Shown here piece by piece: positions 25,232 to 34,053 of a stretch of DNA of 46,741 nucleotides (position 1 is the first letter of the stretch; each line of letters starts with the position of its first letter). The position numbers and the translations under genes are program-made. Under the pieces are notes generated by a model, which worked only from the letters and a program-made list of their open reading frames with translations, was not told the origin of the DNA and did not search any database. The DNA is from DAIDKA01 sp049792815 (GTDB lineage: Bacteria > Pseudomonadota > Gammaproteobacteria > Steroidobacterales > Steroidobacteraceae), in NCBI GenBank assembly GCA_049792815.1, contig JBARBG010000149.1:1-46741 (forward strand), given 5' to 3'.

Positions 25232-28200
25232 TCACGCACTGCGGCCGCTGAAGCGCTGCAGCAGATCCCGGGCGTAGTCGAAGCGCTTCTCCACCGCGGC
25301 AAGCTGCGAGGTGACGCGTATTTTAAGCGAGCCCTCCAGGCGCAGTTCACGGGGCGATTTTTGGATCAGGCGGATGATGAGCGCCGGATCCAGCGCGTTT
25401 TTCTCCTCGAACAGGACGTAGCCGCCGCCGGCGCCCAAGTCCAGGCGGCGCACGCCCAGTTCGCGGGCGCGCAGCTTCAGCCGCGCCACGCTCAGCAGGT
25501 TCGCGGCCGCGGTCGGCAGTTCCCCGAAACGGTCAACGAGTTCGGCCGTGAGTTCGTCCAGCCCCGCCGGATCCGCGGCGGCGATGCGCTTGTAGAGGCC
25601 AAGCCTGACCTGCACATCGGCCACGTAGTCATCCGGCAGGAAGGCCGGCACATGCAGTTCCACTTCGGTGGCCGCCGCCAGCGGCTTGTCCAGCGCCGGT
25701 TCACGGCCGTCCTTCAGGGCGCTGACGGCGTGCTCGAGCATGTCGAGGAACATCGTAAGCCCCACTTCGGTCAGTTCACCGCTTTGGGACTCCCCGAGCA
25801 GTTCGCCGGCGCCGCGGATCTCCAGATCGTGGGTGGCCAGGACAAAACCCGCTCCCAGGTTTTCCAGCGACTCGATGGCCTCGAGGCGCTTGATGGCATC
25901 GGGCGTGAGCTGCTTGCGCGGTGGCACGATCAGGTAGGCGTAGGCGCGGTGATGGGAGCGACCGACGCGGCCGCGCAGCTGGTGCAGCTGCGCGAGGCCA
26001 AAGCGGTCGGCGCGGTTGATCATGATGGTGTTGGCCGTGGGGACGTCGATGCCGCTTTCGATGATGGTCGTGCATAAAAGGACGTTGAAGCGCCGGTGGT
26101 AGAAATCCACCATCAGCTGTTCCAGTTCGCGCTCGCGCATCTGGCCGTGACCGATGCGCACATCGGCCTGCGGCACCAGCTCGCGTAAGGCAGCGGCGAT
26201 CTTCTCGATGTCACGGATTTCGTTGTGGACGAAATACACCTGTCCGCCGCGCCGCAGTTCGCGCATCACGGCTTCGCGGATGGTGGCATCGTGCCATTCG
26301 CTGATGAAGGTCTTGATGGTCAGGCGCCCCGTGGGCGGGGTCGTGATGAGCGACAGATCGCGCAGTCCGCCCAGGGCCATGTTCAGCGTGCGCGGGATGG
26401 GCGTGGCAGTCAGGGTCAGCACGTGCACTTCGGCGCGCAGCGCCTTCAGCTTCTCCTTGTCGCGGACCCCGAAACGGTGCTCCTCATCGATGATGATGAG
26501 TCCGAGCTCGCGGAAACGCACGTTCGCATGCAGCAACCGATGGGTCGCGATGACGATGTCGACCGTGCCCTGCTCGATGCCCTCGATGACGGTGTCGCTC
26601 TCCTTGGCGGTGCGAAAGCGCGACAGGGCTTCGATGCGCACCGGCCAGTCGGCAAAGCGGTCGCGGAAATTGCCCAGATGCTGCTGCGCCAGGAGCGTCG
26701 TGGGCACCAGCACCACGACCTGCCGACCCGCCTGAACGGCGGCGAATGCGGCCCGCATCGCGACCTCGGTCTTGCCGAACCCCACATCGCCGCAGACGAT
26801 GCGATCCATGGCCTGAGTGCTGGCCAGGTCCTCGAGCACTTTGCGGATCGCGTCGGACTGGTCCGGGGTCTCCTCGAAGGGGAAGGCGTTGGCGAAGGAC
26901 TGGTACTCGATCTCGCGCAGCTGCAGGCTGGCGGCTTGCCGCGCCTTGCGGCGTGCATACAGATCCAGAAGTTCCGCGGCGATGTCGCGGATCTGCTCGG
27001 CGGCGCGCTTTCTCGCCTTGGCCCACTGGTCCGTGCCGAGCTTGTGCAGCGGCGCATGTTCCGGGGCGCTGCCGGTGTAGCGGCTGATCAGGTGCAGGGC
27101 GTGCACCGGAACATAGATCCGGTCCCCGCCCTGGTACTCCAGGACCAGAAACTCTCCGGGGTTGCCCGCCACTTCCATGGCCATCAGGCCCACGTAGCGG
27201 CCGACGCCATATTCTTCATGCACTACCGGGGAGCCGGGGTTCAGATCCGTGAGGTCGCGCAATATGGCCTGCGGATCCGCCGCGCTACGGCGCCGGCGCC
27301 GCTCCTGGCTGACGCGCGCGCCGAACAGCTGTGCCTCGGACAGTACGGCGATGCGTGGCACCTGCAGCTGCAGGCCGCCGATATCGGGTGCCACGGTAAG
27401 CGCCAGGGGCATCTCGCCGTCGGCGAAGGTGGCCCAGTCCGGCACCGCCGTCACGGCGGTGGTATGGGGCCGCAGCATGTCCTGCAGCACTTCGCGGCGC
27501 CCCGGGGAATCTGCCGCGATCAGCACCCGACCGTCGAAGCCGGCCAGGAAACTGGCGAGCGGCGCGAGGGGTTCGCTGGCGCGCGCATCGATGCGCAGCT
27601 GCGGTGGGTTCACGGTCGGGAAGTTGACGGCACTGTCGTCGGGATGCAGTTCCAGGTCCGCCTTGAAGCCGTCCAGCGTGATGCTGGTGAGCGGCTCGGC
27701 GGCCTGCGACAGCTCCTGCGGCGTCAGGAACAGCTCCGACGGTGCGAGGATCGGCCGCTCGATGTCGTGGCGACGCTCCTCGTAGCGCTGCGCGATGTCG
27801 TTCCACAGCTGCTGCAGCGCCGCCGCCGCGCCGCTGTCGTGCACGATCACCGCATCACGCGGCAGGTAGTCGAACAGCGAGGCGGTGCCCTCGAAGAACA
27901 GGGGCAGGTAGAACTCCACGCCGGGCGGCGCAAGACCCTCGCTCACCGCGCGATAGACACTCGACAGTGTCGGATCACCTTCGAAGCGGGTCCGGTAGCG
28001 GCGTCTGAAGCTCTTGATGCCCTCCGGATCCAGCGGCACTTCACGCGCCGGCAGCAGGCGCACGCTTTGGACCGAATCCAGGGAGCGCTGGGTTTCAGGA
28101 TCGAAGCGGCGGATGGCCTCGATGTCGGTACCGAACAGATCGATGCGCAGCGGCGCCTCGGCGCCCATGGGGAAAACGTCCAGCAGCGAGCCGCGCACCG

Positions 28201-28705
28201 CGAATTCTCCCGGGGCGGTGACCTGGCCCACGCTGGCATAGCCGGCATCGGCCAGGCGCTGCCGGAACGGCTCGACGCTCAAGGCCTGGCCGACCTTAAG
28301 GTCGAAGGCGCGACCCCGCACGTATGCGACCGGGGGCAGGCGCTGCAGCAGCGTGTCGGCCGCCAGTATCAGGCAGCCGCCCCGTGCGTCCGGCAACTCA
28401 AACAGGGTCTGAAGCCGCCTCGAGGTGATGTCAGGGTGGGGCGAAAACAGGTCGTAGGGCAGGATTTCCCAATCCGGCAGGGGCAGCAGCGCCTGGGTGG
28501 CGCGTTTCCCACCCTGGAAGAAGGCTATCTCGGCGGCCAGCCGCTCCGATTCGCGCGCGCCCGCGGTGACCACCACGTACAGCCGGGAGTCATTGTGCAT
28601 GCACTCCGCCAGGGCCAGGGCGGTAGCGCTGCCGTGCAGCTGGTGCCAGCGGACATGCCGGCGGCCGCTATTGGGTCGCAGGATCTGCAGCAGGGTGATC
28701 GTCAG
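25232..28705 (-). CDS. mfd: Transcription-repair coupling factor Mfd, probable CTG start
   Basis: Mfd removes stalled RNA polymerase and recruits UvrAB. Visible parts are the UvrB-like N-terminal region, the RNA-polymerase interaction domain (EYQGGDRIYVPVHALH), a RecG-like helicase with Walker A GDVGFGKTEVAMR (about residue 640), DEEHRFGV, TLTATPIPRTLNMAL and RGRVGRSHHRAYAYL, and the C-terminal TRCF domain. The first in-frame ATG (28600) would lose about 35 residues that look like genuine Mfd N-terminus (RWHQLHGSATALALAE). The only start before them and after an in-frame stop is CTG 28705, overlapping the upstream gene's TGA as CTGA. This gives 1157 residues. The start is inferred. Confidence 0.95.
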   Translation of the reverse strand: MTITLLQILRPNSGRRHVRWHQLHGSATALALAECMHNDSRLYVVVTAGARESERLAAEIAFFQGGKRATQALLPLPDWEILPYDLFSPHPDITSRRLQTLFELPDARGGCLILAADTLLQRLPPVAYVRGRAFDLKVGQALSVEPFRQRLADAGYASVGQVTAPGEFAVRGSLLDVFPMGAEAPLRIDLFGTDIEAIRRFDPETQRSLDSVQSVRLLPAREVPLDPEGIKSFRRRYRTRFEGDPTLSSVYRAVSEGLAPPGVEFYLPLFFEGTASLFDYLPRDAVIVHDSGAAAALQQLWNDIAQRYEERRHDIERPILAPSELFLTPQELSQAAEPLTSITLDGFKADLELHPDDSAVNFPTVNPPQLRIDARASEPLAPLASFLAGFDGRVLIAADSPGRREVLQDMLRPHTTAVTAVPDWATFADGEMPLALTVAPDIGGLQLQVPRIAVLSEAQLFGARVSQERRRRRSAADPQAILRDLTDLNPGSPVVHEEYGVGRYVGLMAMEVAGNPGEFLVLEYQGGDRIYVPVHALHLISRYTGSAPEHAPLHKLGTDQWAKARKRAAEQIRDIAAELLDLYARRKARQAASLQLREIEYQSFANAFPFEETPDQSDAIRKVLEDLASTQAMDRIVCGDVGFGKTEVAMRAAFAAVQAGRQVVVLVPTTLLAQQHLGNFRDRFADWPVRIEALSRFRTAKESDTVIEGIEQGTVDIVIATHRLLHANVRFRELGLIIIDEEHRFGVRDKEKLKALRAEVHVLTLTATPIPRTLNMALGGLRDLSLITTPPTGRLTIKTFISEWHDATIREAVMRELRRGGQVYFVHNEIRDIEKIAAALRELVPQADVRIGHGQMRERELEQLMVDFYHRRFNVLLCTTIIESGIDVPTANTIMINRADRFGLAQLHQLRGRVGRSHHRAYAYLIVPPRKQLTPDAIKRLEAIESLENLGAGFVLATHDLEIRGAGELLGESQSGELTEVGLTMFLDMLEHAVSALKDGREPALDKPLAAATEVELHVPAFLPDDYVADVQVRLGLYKRIAAADPAGLDELTAELVDRFGELPTAAANLLSVARLKLRARELGVRRLDLGAGGGYVLFEEKNALDPALIIRLIQKSPRELRLEGSLKIRVTSQLAAVEKRFDYARDLLQRFSGRSA

Positions 28706-28995
28706 CCGCTGCTGGCCGGAGCCGAAGCGCCGGTCACGACCGAATCAATGACCCGGTCGCCTTCGAAAAACACCGAAAACCCCGCGTAATCCCAGCGTGT
28801 GATGGGCGGCTTGCCCACCGTGGGATGCTTGGTGGCGGGGGGGCCGAACTGCTTTTCCACGGTTTTCATCAGCGCGCCACGGGCGGGCTGCGCAGTATTG
28901 GCGGGGACCACGGTGACCTTGCCATCGTCGACCGCGAGTTCGGCATGGGCCGTGCCAGTGAGGCACAGCAGGGCAACCAGGGCATGGATTTTCAT
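28702..28995 (-). CDS. Small exported protein upstream of mfd, BamE-like pattern
   Basis: The 97-residue protein has a clear signal peptide (cleavage about TAHA-EL, residues 1-18), leaving about 79 periplasmic residues. The motif KTVEKQFGPPATKHPTVGKP, followed by PITRWDY and then GFSVFFEGDRVIDSVV, resembles the small BamE/SmpA-type fold, but I do not recognise the family with confidence. A good AGGGAG ribosome site and an upstream extended -10 are present. Its TGA overlaps the proposed CTG of mfd. It seems to be the first gene of the (-) operon with mfd and csiV. Confidence 0.7.
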   Translation of the reverse strand: MKIHALVALLCLTGTAHAELAVDDGKVTVVPANTAQPARGALMKTVEKQFGPPATKHPTVGKPPITRWDYAGFSVFFEGDRVIDSVVTGASAPASSG

Positions 28996-29020
28996 GGCAG
29001 CTCCCTATCTGACCGGCCGA

Positions 29021-29048
29021 ACTATAGCACCGCGGGCAATCTGTTAAA
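29021..29048 (-). promoter_or_regulatory. Candidate sigma-70 promoter for the mfd operon
   Basis: Read on the minus strand, TATAGT (29026-29021) is preceded by TGC, an extended -10, and TTTAAC/TTAACA lies 15-16 bases upstream. It lies in the 128-base gap between the exported-protein gene and lolC, with a short leader. No equally clear forward promoter for lolC is visible in this gap; a TTAAAT overlaps its first codon. Confidence 0.5.
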
Positions 29049-29123
29049 GCGGCGGTCCGGGCGGCCGGGCGGGTTTTGTGACGCAGGTCCAGGCTGCACC
29101 GCACTGGCGCACGCTGTGGTTAA

Positions 29124-30386
29124 ATGCCGCCGGTGTTTCACCCCTTTGCGCCCTACGTGGGACTGCGCTATGTGCGCGCGCGTAGCCACAAATTCTTCGT
29201 GTCGTTCATCACCTGGGTGTCACTGCTCGGTGTAGGCCTGGGCGTGGCTGCCCTCATCGTCATCCTCTCGGTCATGAATGGTTTCGAGGGTGAACTGCGC
29301 GATCAGTTGCTGGCACTGAGTGCCCACGCCCGGGTAGTCACCGCTGCCGGCGCCGCCGCACCCGACCCCGCCGCCTGGGAGGCCGCCGCCGCGCGTTTGC
29401 GCACCCAGCCCGGTGTCATGGGTGTCGCCCCATACGTTGAGGTCCAGGCCCTGGCGGTGCATCAGCCGGACATGCTGCCGGTGGTGTTGCGCGGCATCGA
29501 TCCGGCCAGCGAAGTTTCGGTCAGCGACATCGTCAAGGTGCTGCGCCCGGGCAGTCTCAAGCTTCTGTCGGGGGGCCCCGATCGGGTGCTGATCGGGGCG
29601 GTCATTGCCACGCAGCTCGGGATTTCCGCCGGGGACACGCTGACTTTGCTGATACCCACCGTGGCCGCAGACGGCACGCCCGCGCCGAGCCTGCACGAGG
29701 TGCGGGTGGCCGGTGATTTTGATGCCGGGGTCCAGGAGCAGGCAGGTTCGCTGCTGCTGGCGAACCTCCCCGATGTGCGCGCCATGGGCGCGGCGCCCAG
29801 TGACATGGGCCTGCGGCTGCGCTACGCAAACGCGCTGGATGCGCCGGCCATGAGCCAGGCCTTGCGGCGGGTGTTGCCCGCGAGTCTGCAGATCATCGAC
29901 TGGACGGTGGACAACGCGAGCTATTTTCGCGCCATCCGCATCGAGAAGACCATGATGTCGCTGATCCTGCTGCTGATCGTGGCGGTGGCGGCCTTGAACA
30001 TCGTCGCCATGCTCGTGATGACCGTCACCGACAAGCGCAACGATATCGCCATCCTGCGCACCCTGGGGGCCTCCCCGCGCACGGTCATGGGCGTGTTCAT
30101 CACCCAGGGGCTGGTCATCGGCTGGGTGGGTGTGGCGCTGGGCGTGACACTGGGTGTGCTGCTGACCGTGAACATGGGCAGCCTCGAGCCGTTCCTGGAG
30201 CACACGCTGGGCTTTCACCTGTTTGATCCAGACATCTACGCCGTCACCACCATTCCCACCGATCTGCACCCCGGCAATGTGGTCTGGATCGGCGTGGCCG
30301 CGCTGCTGCTGACCCTGCTCGCAACCGTCTATCCGGCGCTGCGCGCCGCACGCGTGTCGCCGGCCGAGGCGCTGCGCTATGAATAG
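29124..30386 (+). CDS. lolC: Lipoprotein-releasing ABC transporter permease (LolC/LolE type, first copy)
   Basis: This is part of LolCDE, which extracts lipoproteins from the inner membrane for LolA. The 420-residue protein has an N-terminal helix (HKFFVSFITWVSLLGVGLGV) with the FtsX-type motif VMNGFEGELRDQ, a large periplasmic MacB-like domain, and three C-terminal helices (from MMSLILLLIVAVAALNIVAM). The family start is closer to a GTG at 29133 (MFHPFAPYVGLRY) than to the ATG at 29124; neither has a good ribosome site. Whether this copy is LolC or LolE cannot be decided without alignment. Overlaps the next gene. Confidence 0.88.
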   Translation: MPPVFHPFAPYVGLRYVRARSHKFFVSFITWVSLLGVGLGVAALIVILSVMNGFEGELRDQLLALSAHARVVTAAGAAAPDPAAWEAAAARLRTQPGVMGVAPYVEVQALAVHQPDMLPVVLRGIDPASEVSVSDIVKVLRPGSLKLLSGGPDRVLIGAVIATQLGISAGDTLTLLIPTVAADGTPAPSLHEVRVAGDFDAGVQEQAGSLLLANLPDVRAMGAAPSDMGLRLRYANALDAPAMSQALRRVLPASLQIIDWTVDNASYFRAIRIEKTMMSLILLLIVAVAALNIVAMLVMTVTDKRNDIAILRTLGASPRTVMGVFITQGLVIGWVGVALGVTLGVLLTVNMGSLEPFLEHTLGFHLFDPDIYAVTTIPTDLHPGNVVWIGVAALLLTLLATVYPALRAARVSPAEALRYE

Positions 30387-31626
30387 CCCCTATGAGTGGC
30401 TGATCGGCACCCGCTACTTAAGTGGCGCGCGGCGCCAGGGATTCATCTCCTTTGTCGCCGTGATGTCGGTCCTGGGCCTGATGCTGGGCGTGGCCGTGCT
30501 CATTGTCGTGCTGTCGGTCATGAATGGCTTCGAGCGCGAATTGCGCAGCCGCATATTGAGCGTCACGGGACATGCCGAGATCAGCGGCCTTCAGGGCAGC
30601 TTCCCGGATTGGCAGGCGGCGCGCGCCAAGGCCCTGCAGGATCCCGAAGTGCTGGCGGCCGTGCCCTACATCGAGGAACAGGCGATGCTGTCGCATGGAC
30701 AGCATGTCGTGGGCACGAAGATCCGCGGCGTCGTCCCCGACCTGGAACGCACGGCGACGGGCCTGGCGCAGAAGTTCACGCAGGGCAGCATCGGGCAGCT
30801 CGAGCCGGGCGCCTACCATATGGTACTGGGCTCGGCGCTCGCCACGGCGCTGGATGCCAAGGTCGGCGACTCACTGTTCCTGCTCGCCCCGGAAGCCACC
30901 GCGACGCCCGCCGGGCTGCAGCCGCGCATCCGGCGCTTCACCATCACCGGCATCTTCACTTCCGGCATGTACGAATACGACCGGGGGCTCGCGCTGCTGG
31001 AGATCCACGATGCGGCGCGCATCTATCGCATGGGCGACAATGTCACCGGGCTGCGCCTGGCGCTGCGCGATCCGTGGCGCGCTCCCATCGTGGTTCGCAA
31101 AGTGGCTTACAGCCTGGGCGGCGGGCTCTATGTCAGTGACTGGACCGTCAGCCACGAGAGCTTCTTCGCCTCCATCACGGTGATGAAGTCCATACTGTTC
31201 GTGATCCTGCTGATGATCGTGGCGGTGGCGGCCTTCAACATCATTGCCACCCTGGTCATGATCGTCAAAGAAAAGCGTTCCGATATCGCCATCCTGCGCA
31301 CCCTGGGCGCGGGGCCCTGGAACATGCTGGGCACTTTCGCCATCCAGGGCGTGCTGATCGGACTTGCAGGAACGGCGCTGGGCGCGGCGCTGGGCGTGCT
31401 GGTGGCCCATAATCTGGAGAACTGGGTCCATGATTTGGAACACCTGCTCGGCACCCATTTCCTGGATGCCAGTGTGTACAACATGAGTGACCTGCCGGCC
31501 TATGTGGAGCTTCTGGACGTGACCAAGGTATGTGCCGTGGCCTTTGCGCTGTGCGTGCTCGCCACGCTGTACCCGGCCTGGCGCGCCTCGCGCACCGCGC
31601 CGGCGGAGGCGCTGCGCCATGACTGA
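30379..31626 (+). CDS. lolE: Lipoprotein-releasing ABC transporter permease (LolC/LolE type, second copy)
   Basis: The 415-residue protein is paralogous to the preceding gene, with the same start region (FISFVAVMSVLGLMLGVAVL, VMNGFERELRSR), a periplasmic domain and C-terminal helices (SILFVILLMIVAVAAFNIIA). Sequences differ enough to be distinct subunits, as in LolC plus LolE. It overlaps the first permease by eight bases and lolD by eight bases. The symbol is assigned by position only. Confidence 0.86.
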   Translation: MNSPYEWLIGTRYLSGARRQGFISFVAVMSVLGLMLGVAVLIVVLSVMNGFERELRSRILSVTGHAEISGLQGSFPDWQAARAKALQDPEVLAAVPYIEEQAMLSHGQHVVGTKIRGVVPDLERTATGLAQKFTQGSIGQLEPGAYHMVLGSALATALDAKVGDSLFLLAPEATATPAGLQPRIRRFTITGIFTSGMYEYDRGLALLEIHDAARIYRMGDNVTGLRLALRDPWRAPIVVRKVAYSLGGGLYVSDWTVSHESFFASITVMKSILFVILLMIVAVAAFNIIATLVMIVKEKRSDIAILRTLGAGPWNMLGTFAIQGVLIGLAGTALGAALGVLVAHNLENWVHDLEHLLGTHFLDASVYNMSDLPAYVELLDVTKVCAVAFALCVLATLYPAWRASRTAPAEALRHD

Positions 31627-32320
31627 GGCGGCATTGCAGGCGATCGAGGTGTGCAAGACCTTTCGGCAGGGACCGGAGCTGCTGCAGGTTCTGGCCGGCG
31701 CCAGCGTGCACATTGCGCCCGGCGAACGGCTGGCCATCGTCGGCGCCTCCGGATCCGGCAAGACCACGCTGCTGCAGATTCTGGGCGGGCTGGACCGCCC
31801 GAGCGCCGGCAAAGTGCTGGTCGCGGGACGCGACATCCATCAGATGGATGAGCGCGAACGCGGACAGCTGCGCAACCGCTCGTTAGGCTTTGTGTACCAA
31901 TTCCATCATCTGTTGCCGGAGTTCTCCGCCTTGGAAAACGTGGCCATGCCGCTGCTGGTGCGGCGCACGGCGGTGGCCGAGGCGCGCCGCCGGGCGCGCG
32001 AAATCCTCGAGCGCGTCGGGCTGGGCGGCCGTCTGACGCACCGGCCGCACCAGCTGTCCGGGGGTGAGCGCCAGCGCGCGGCGGTTGCGCGCGCACTGGT
32101 GACGCAGCCCGCCGTGGTGCTGGCAGATGAGCCCACGGGCAATCTCGATGGGGTGAATGCCGAACAGGTGTTCGCCCTGATGCTGGAACTGAATCGCGAA
32201 CGGGGCACCAGCCTCGTGGTCGTCACCCATGATCCACGCCTCGCGGCGCGCATGGACCGGACCCTGACCATCGAGGGCGGCGTCCTGCGCGAGACGCCTC
32301 ACAGCCCCGGCGAGCGGTGA
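31619..32320 (+). CDS. lolD: Lipoprotein-releasing ABC transporter ATPase LolD
   Basis: LolD powers lipoprotein release by ATP hydrolysis. The 233-residue protein has Walker A GASGSGKTTL, the Q-loop/Lol-specific YQFHHLLPEFSALENVAMPL, signature LSGGERQR, Walker B VVLADEPTGNLD and the H-loop VTHD. The LLPEFSALENV segment is typical of LolD rather than other MacB-family ATPases. The start ATG overlaps the second permease gene. The 3' end overlaps the convergent DUF2062 gene by 22 bases. Confidence 0.94.
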   Translation: MTEAALQAIEVCKTFRQGPELLQVLAGASVHIAPGERLAIVGASGSGKTTLLQILGGLDRPSAGKVLVAGRDIHQMDERERGQLRNRSLGFVYQFHHLLPEFSALENVAMPLLVRRTAVAEARRRAREILERVGLGGRLTHRPHQLSGGERQRAAVARALVTQPAVVLADEPTGNLDGVNAEQVFALMLELNRERGTSLVVVTHDPRLAARMDRTLTIEGGVLRETPHSPGER

Positions 32321-32823
32321 CCGTGGCGGATGCGCCGCCGGTGCAGCACCTGGCGGCGCCAGATGTATTCCAGGATCAGCCAGCCGCACACGCCGCACAC
32401 GATGGCGCACACCAGACAGCCGATCAGGAAGGGTTGCCACACCGGTCCTAAGCCGTGCTGCAGCCAGTCCCAGCTGAGGCGGAAGCCGAATCGGTGCACC
32501 GGAGCCCCGGTCACCGCCGCGCCGACCCGATAGGCGCAGTAGTAAAGGGGCACCATGGTGAGCGGATTGACCAGCAGCGTGGTGGCGATGATGGTCGGGA
32601 TATTGATGCGCCAGGTGACGCCCACCAGGGTCGCCAGCGGCGTGTGCACCGGCAGGGGCATGAAGCAGATCGCAAGCCCCGCCCCGAAACCGGCGGTGAC
32701 CCCGCGCCGGTGCAGGGTCCAAAGCTTGGGGTCCGACAGGTGCGGGGCGAACACCCGCAGCGGCCAGCGCTGCAGGAGCGCGTGCGGGTGTGGCGTGAAC
32801 TTCTTGATCCACCGACGGGCCAT
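32299..32823 (-). CDS. DUF2062 membrane protein
   Basis: The 174-residue protein matches the DUF2062 family: a basic N-terminus, then ICFMPLPVHTPLATLVGVTW and NIPTIIATTLLVNPLTMVPL helices, and a final helix around residues 128-152. DUF2062 proteins often sit near lol and exbB-msbA genes in gammaproteobacteria, as here. The gene overlaps the end of lolD in convergent orientation. The function is unknown. Confidence 0.88.
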   Translation of the reverse strand: MARRWIKKFTPHPHALLQRWPLRVFAPHLSDPKLWTLHRRGVTAGFGAGLAICFMPLPVHTPLATLVGVTWRINIPTIIATTLLVNPLTMVPLYYCAYRVGAAVTGAPVHRFGFRLSWDWLQHGLGPVWQPFLIGCLVCAIVCGVCGWLILEYIWRRQVLHRRRIRHGHRSPGL

Positions 32824-32849
32824 GGGGTCGCGACTCTAGCAGAGCCGCC

Positions 32850-32877
32850 TTGAGCCCGGGGGGCGCTCCGGTATGAT
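32850..32877 (+). promoter_or_regulatory. Candidate sigma-70 promoter of the exbB-msbA-kdsB operon
   Basis: TTGAGC (32850-32855) and TATGAT (32872-32877) are separated by 16 bases, close to the TTGACA/TATAAT consensus. It lies in the 91-base gap before exbB, leaving a leader of about 30 bases. It is the only convincing promoter seen upstream of the eight-gene plus-strand run to 40306. Confidence 0.55.
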
Positions 32878-32914
32878 GTGACGCCGATTATGTGCGGGCG
32901 AGGGATGCAATCGG

Positions 32915-33619
32915 ATGTGGGAAATCGTACGGGCCGGTGGCCCGTTCATGTGGCCGATCATCCTGTGCTCGGTGGGCGCAGCGGCCATTATTCTCGAGCG
33001 CCTGTGGACGCTGCAGGAGCAACGGGTGCTGCCGCGGGACCTCATCCGCCGCGTGCGTCAGCTTGTGGAGGCCGACCAGGTCACTGACAAGGTGATCGCC
33101 GCCCTGGAGCAGAATTCGCCCCTGGGCCGGGTACTGGCCGCCGGGCTCGCCAGCCGCCACCGCAGCCGTGAAATCATGATGGAAAGGCTCGAGGATGCGG
33201 GCCGCCACGTGGTCCATGACCTGGAGCGCTTCCTCACCACCCTGGGCACCATCGCCAGCATCTCGCCGCTGCTCGGACTGCTGGGCACCGTAATGGGTAT
33301 CATTAAATCTTTCAATGCGTTGCAGGCAGGTGCTGCAGGTGATCCGAGGATGCTTTCCGGCGGCATCGGCGAGGCCCTTATCGCCACCGCCGCCGGCCTG
33401 TGTGTGGCCATTCCGGCCCTCATCGCCTATCGCTACCTGCGTGGGCGCGTGGAGACCTTCGTGGTCGAAATGGAGAAGGACGCCATCAAGCTGGCCGACG
33501 TAGTCGAAGGGGCAGGGCTCGAGCGGGCACGGCAAGCCCTCGAACGAACCGCCCAGGAACGGCCGGCCCCGGAGGCCCCCGGCAGGCCGGTCGCGGTCAG
33601 CGGTACCGGTACCCGATGA
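32915..33619 (+). CDS. exbB: MotA/TolQ/ExbB proton channel family protein
   Basis: This inner-membrane subunit couples proton flow to outer-membrane work. The 234-residue protein has three predicted helices (about 10-28, 108-132, 148-170). ISPLLGLLGTVMGIIKSFNA and the GIGEALIATAAGLCVAIPAL motif are diagnostic of the family. A charged Pro/Ala-rich tail follows. No tonB is in the window. Its placement before exbD and msbA matches the known exbBD-msbA/lpxK neighbourhood, but the TonB or Tol partner cannot be deduced. Confidence 0.9.
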   Translation: MWEIVRAGGPFMWPIILCSVGAAAIILERLWTLQEQRVLPRDLIRRVRQLVEADQVTDKVIAALEQNSPLGRVLAAGLASRHRSREIMMERLEDAGRHVVHDLERFLTTLGTIASISPLLGLLGTVMGIIKSFNALQAGAAGDPRMLSGGIGEALIATAAGLCVAIPALIAYRYLRGRVETFVVEMEKDAIKLADVVEGAGLERARQALERTAQERPAPEAPGRPVAVSGTGTR

Positions 33620-34053
33620 ACCTGCGTCCGCGCCGCGTCGAGGACCCGGAAATCAACCTGGTCTCCCTGATCGACATCGTGCTCATGATGGTCGTGTTCT
33701 TCATGATGACCAGTTCGATGGTGGACGAGGGACGCATTCGGGTGCACCTGCCGCAGGCCCGCGACCTGCCCACCGGCAAGCCACCGGCCGAGCCGCTGGT
33801 GGTCGCGGTCACGCAGCAGGGTGGCTACCTGGTCAATGGCCGCGAGCTCATCAATTCCAGCCCCGAGACGCTGCGCGCCGCGCTGCTGAAGGAAGCCGGC
33901 GCCGATCGCAGCGTGCGGGTGACGCTGCGCGCCGATGCGCGCACGACGCACCAGTCGGTGATCACGGCCATGGATGTGCTGGGCCGGCTGGGATTCACCG
34001 AGCTCAACATTGCCACGGTGCGGCAGGATGTCGCGCCGGCAGACAGCAAATGA
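33616..34053 (+). CDS. exbD: ExbD/TolR family biopolymer transport protein
   Basis: The 145-residue protein begins MNLRPRRVEDPEINLVSLID, which contains the proton-conducting Asp of ExbD/TolR, inside the single membrane helix (VLMMVVFFMMTSSM). A periplasmic domain follows. It overlaps exbB by four bases (ATGA) and msbA by four bases. ExbD needs ExbB for function. TolR is an alternative name for the same architecture. Confidence 0.9.
   Translation: MNLRPRRVEDPEINLVSLIDIVLMMVVFFMMTSSMVDEGRIRVHLPQARDLPTGKPPAEPLVVAVTQQGGYLVNGRELINSSPETLRAALLKEAGADRSVRVTLRADARTTHQSVITAMDVLGRLGFTELNIATVRQDVAPADSK

Noticed and set aside
26225..28789. An 854-codon open frame on the plus strand opposite mfd.
   Set aside because: High GC at third positions leaves antisense frames open by chance; the translation is Arg/Gly/Gln-rich without a recognisable motif, and the mfd frame on the other strand is clearly real.
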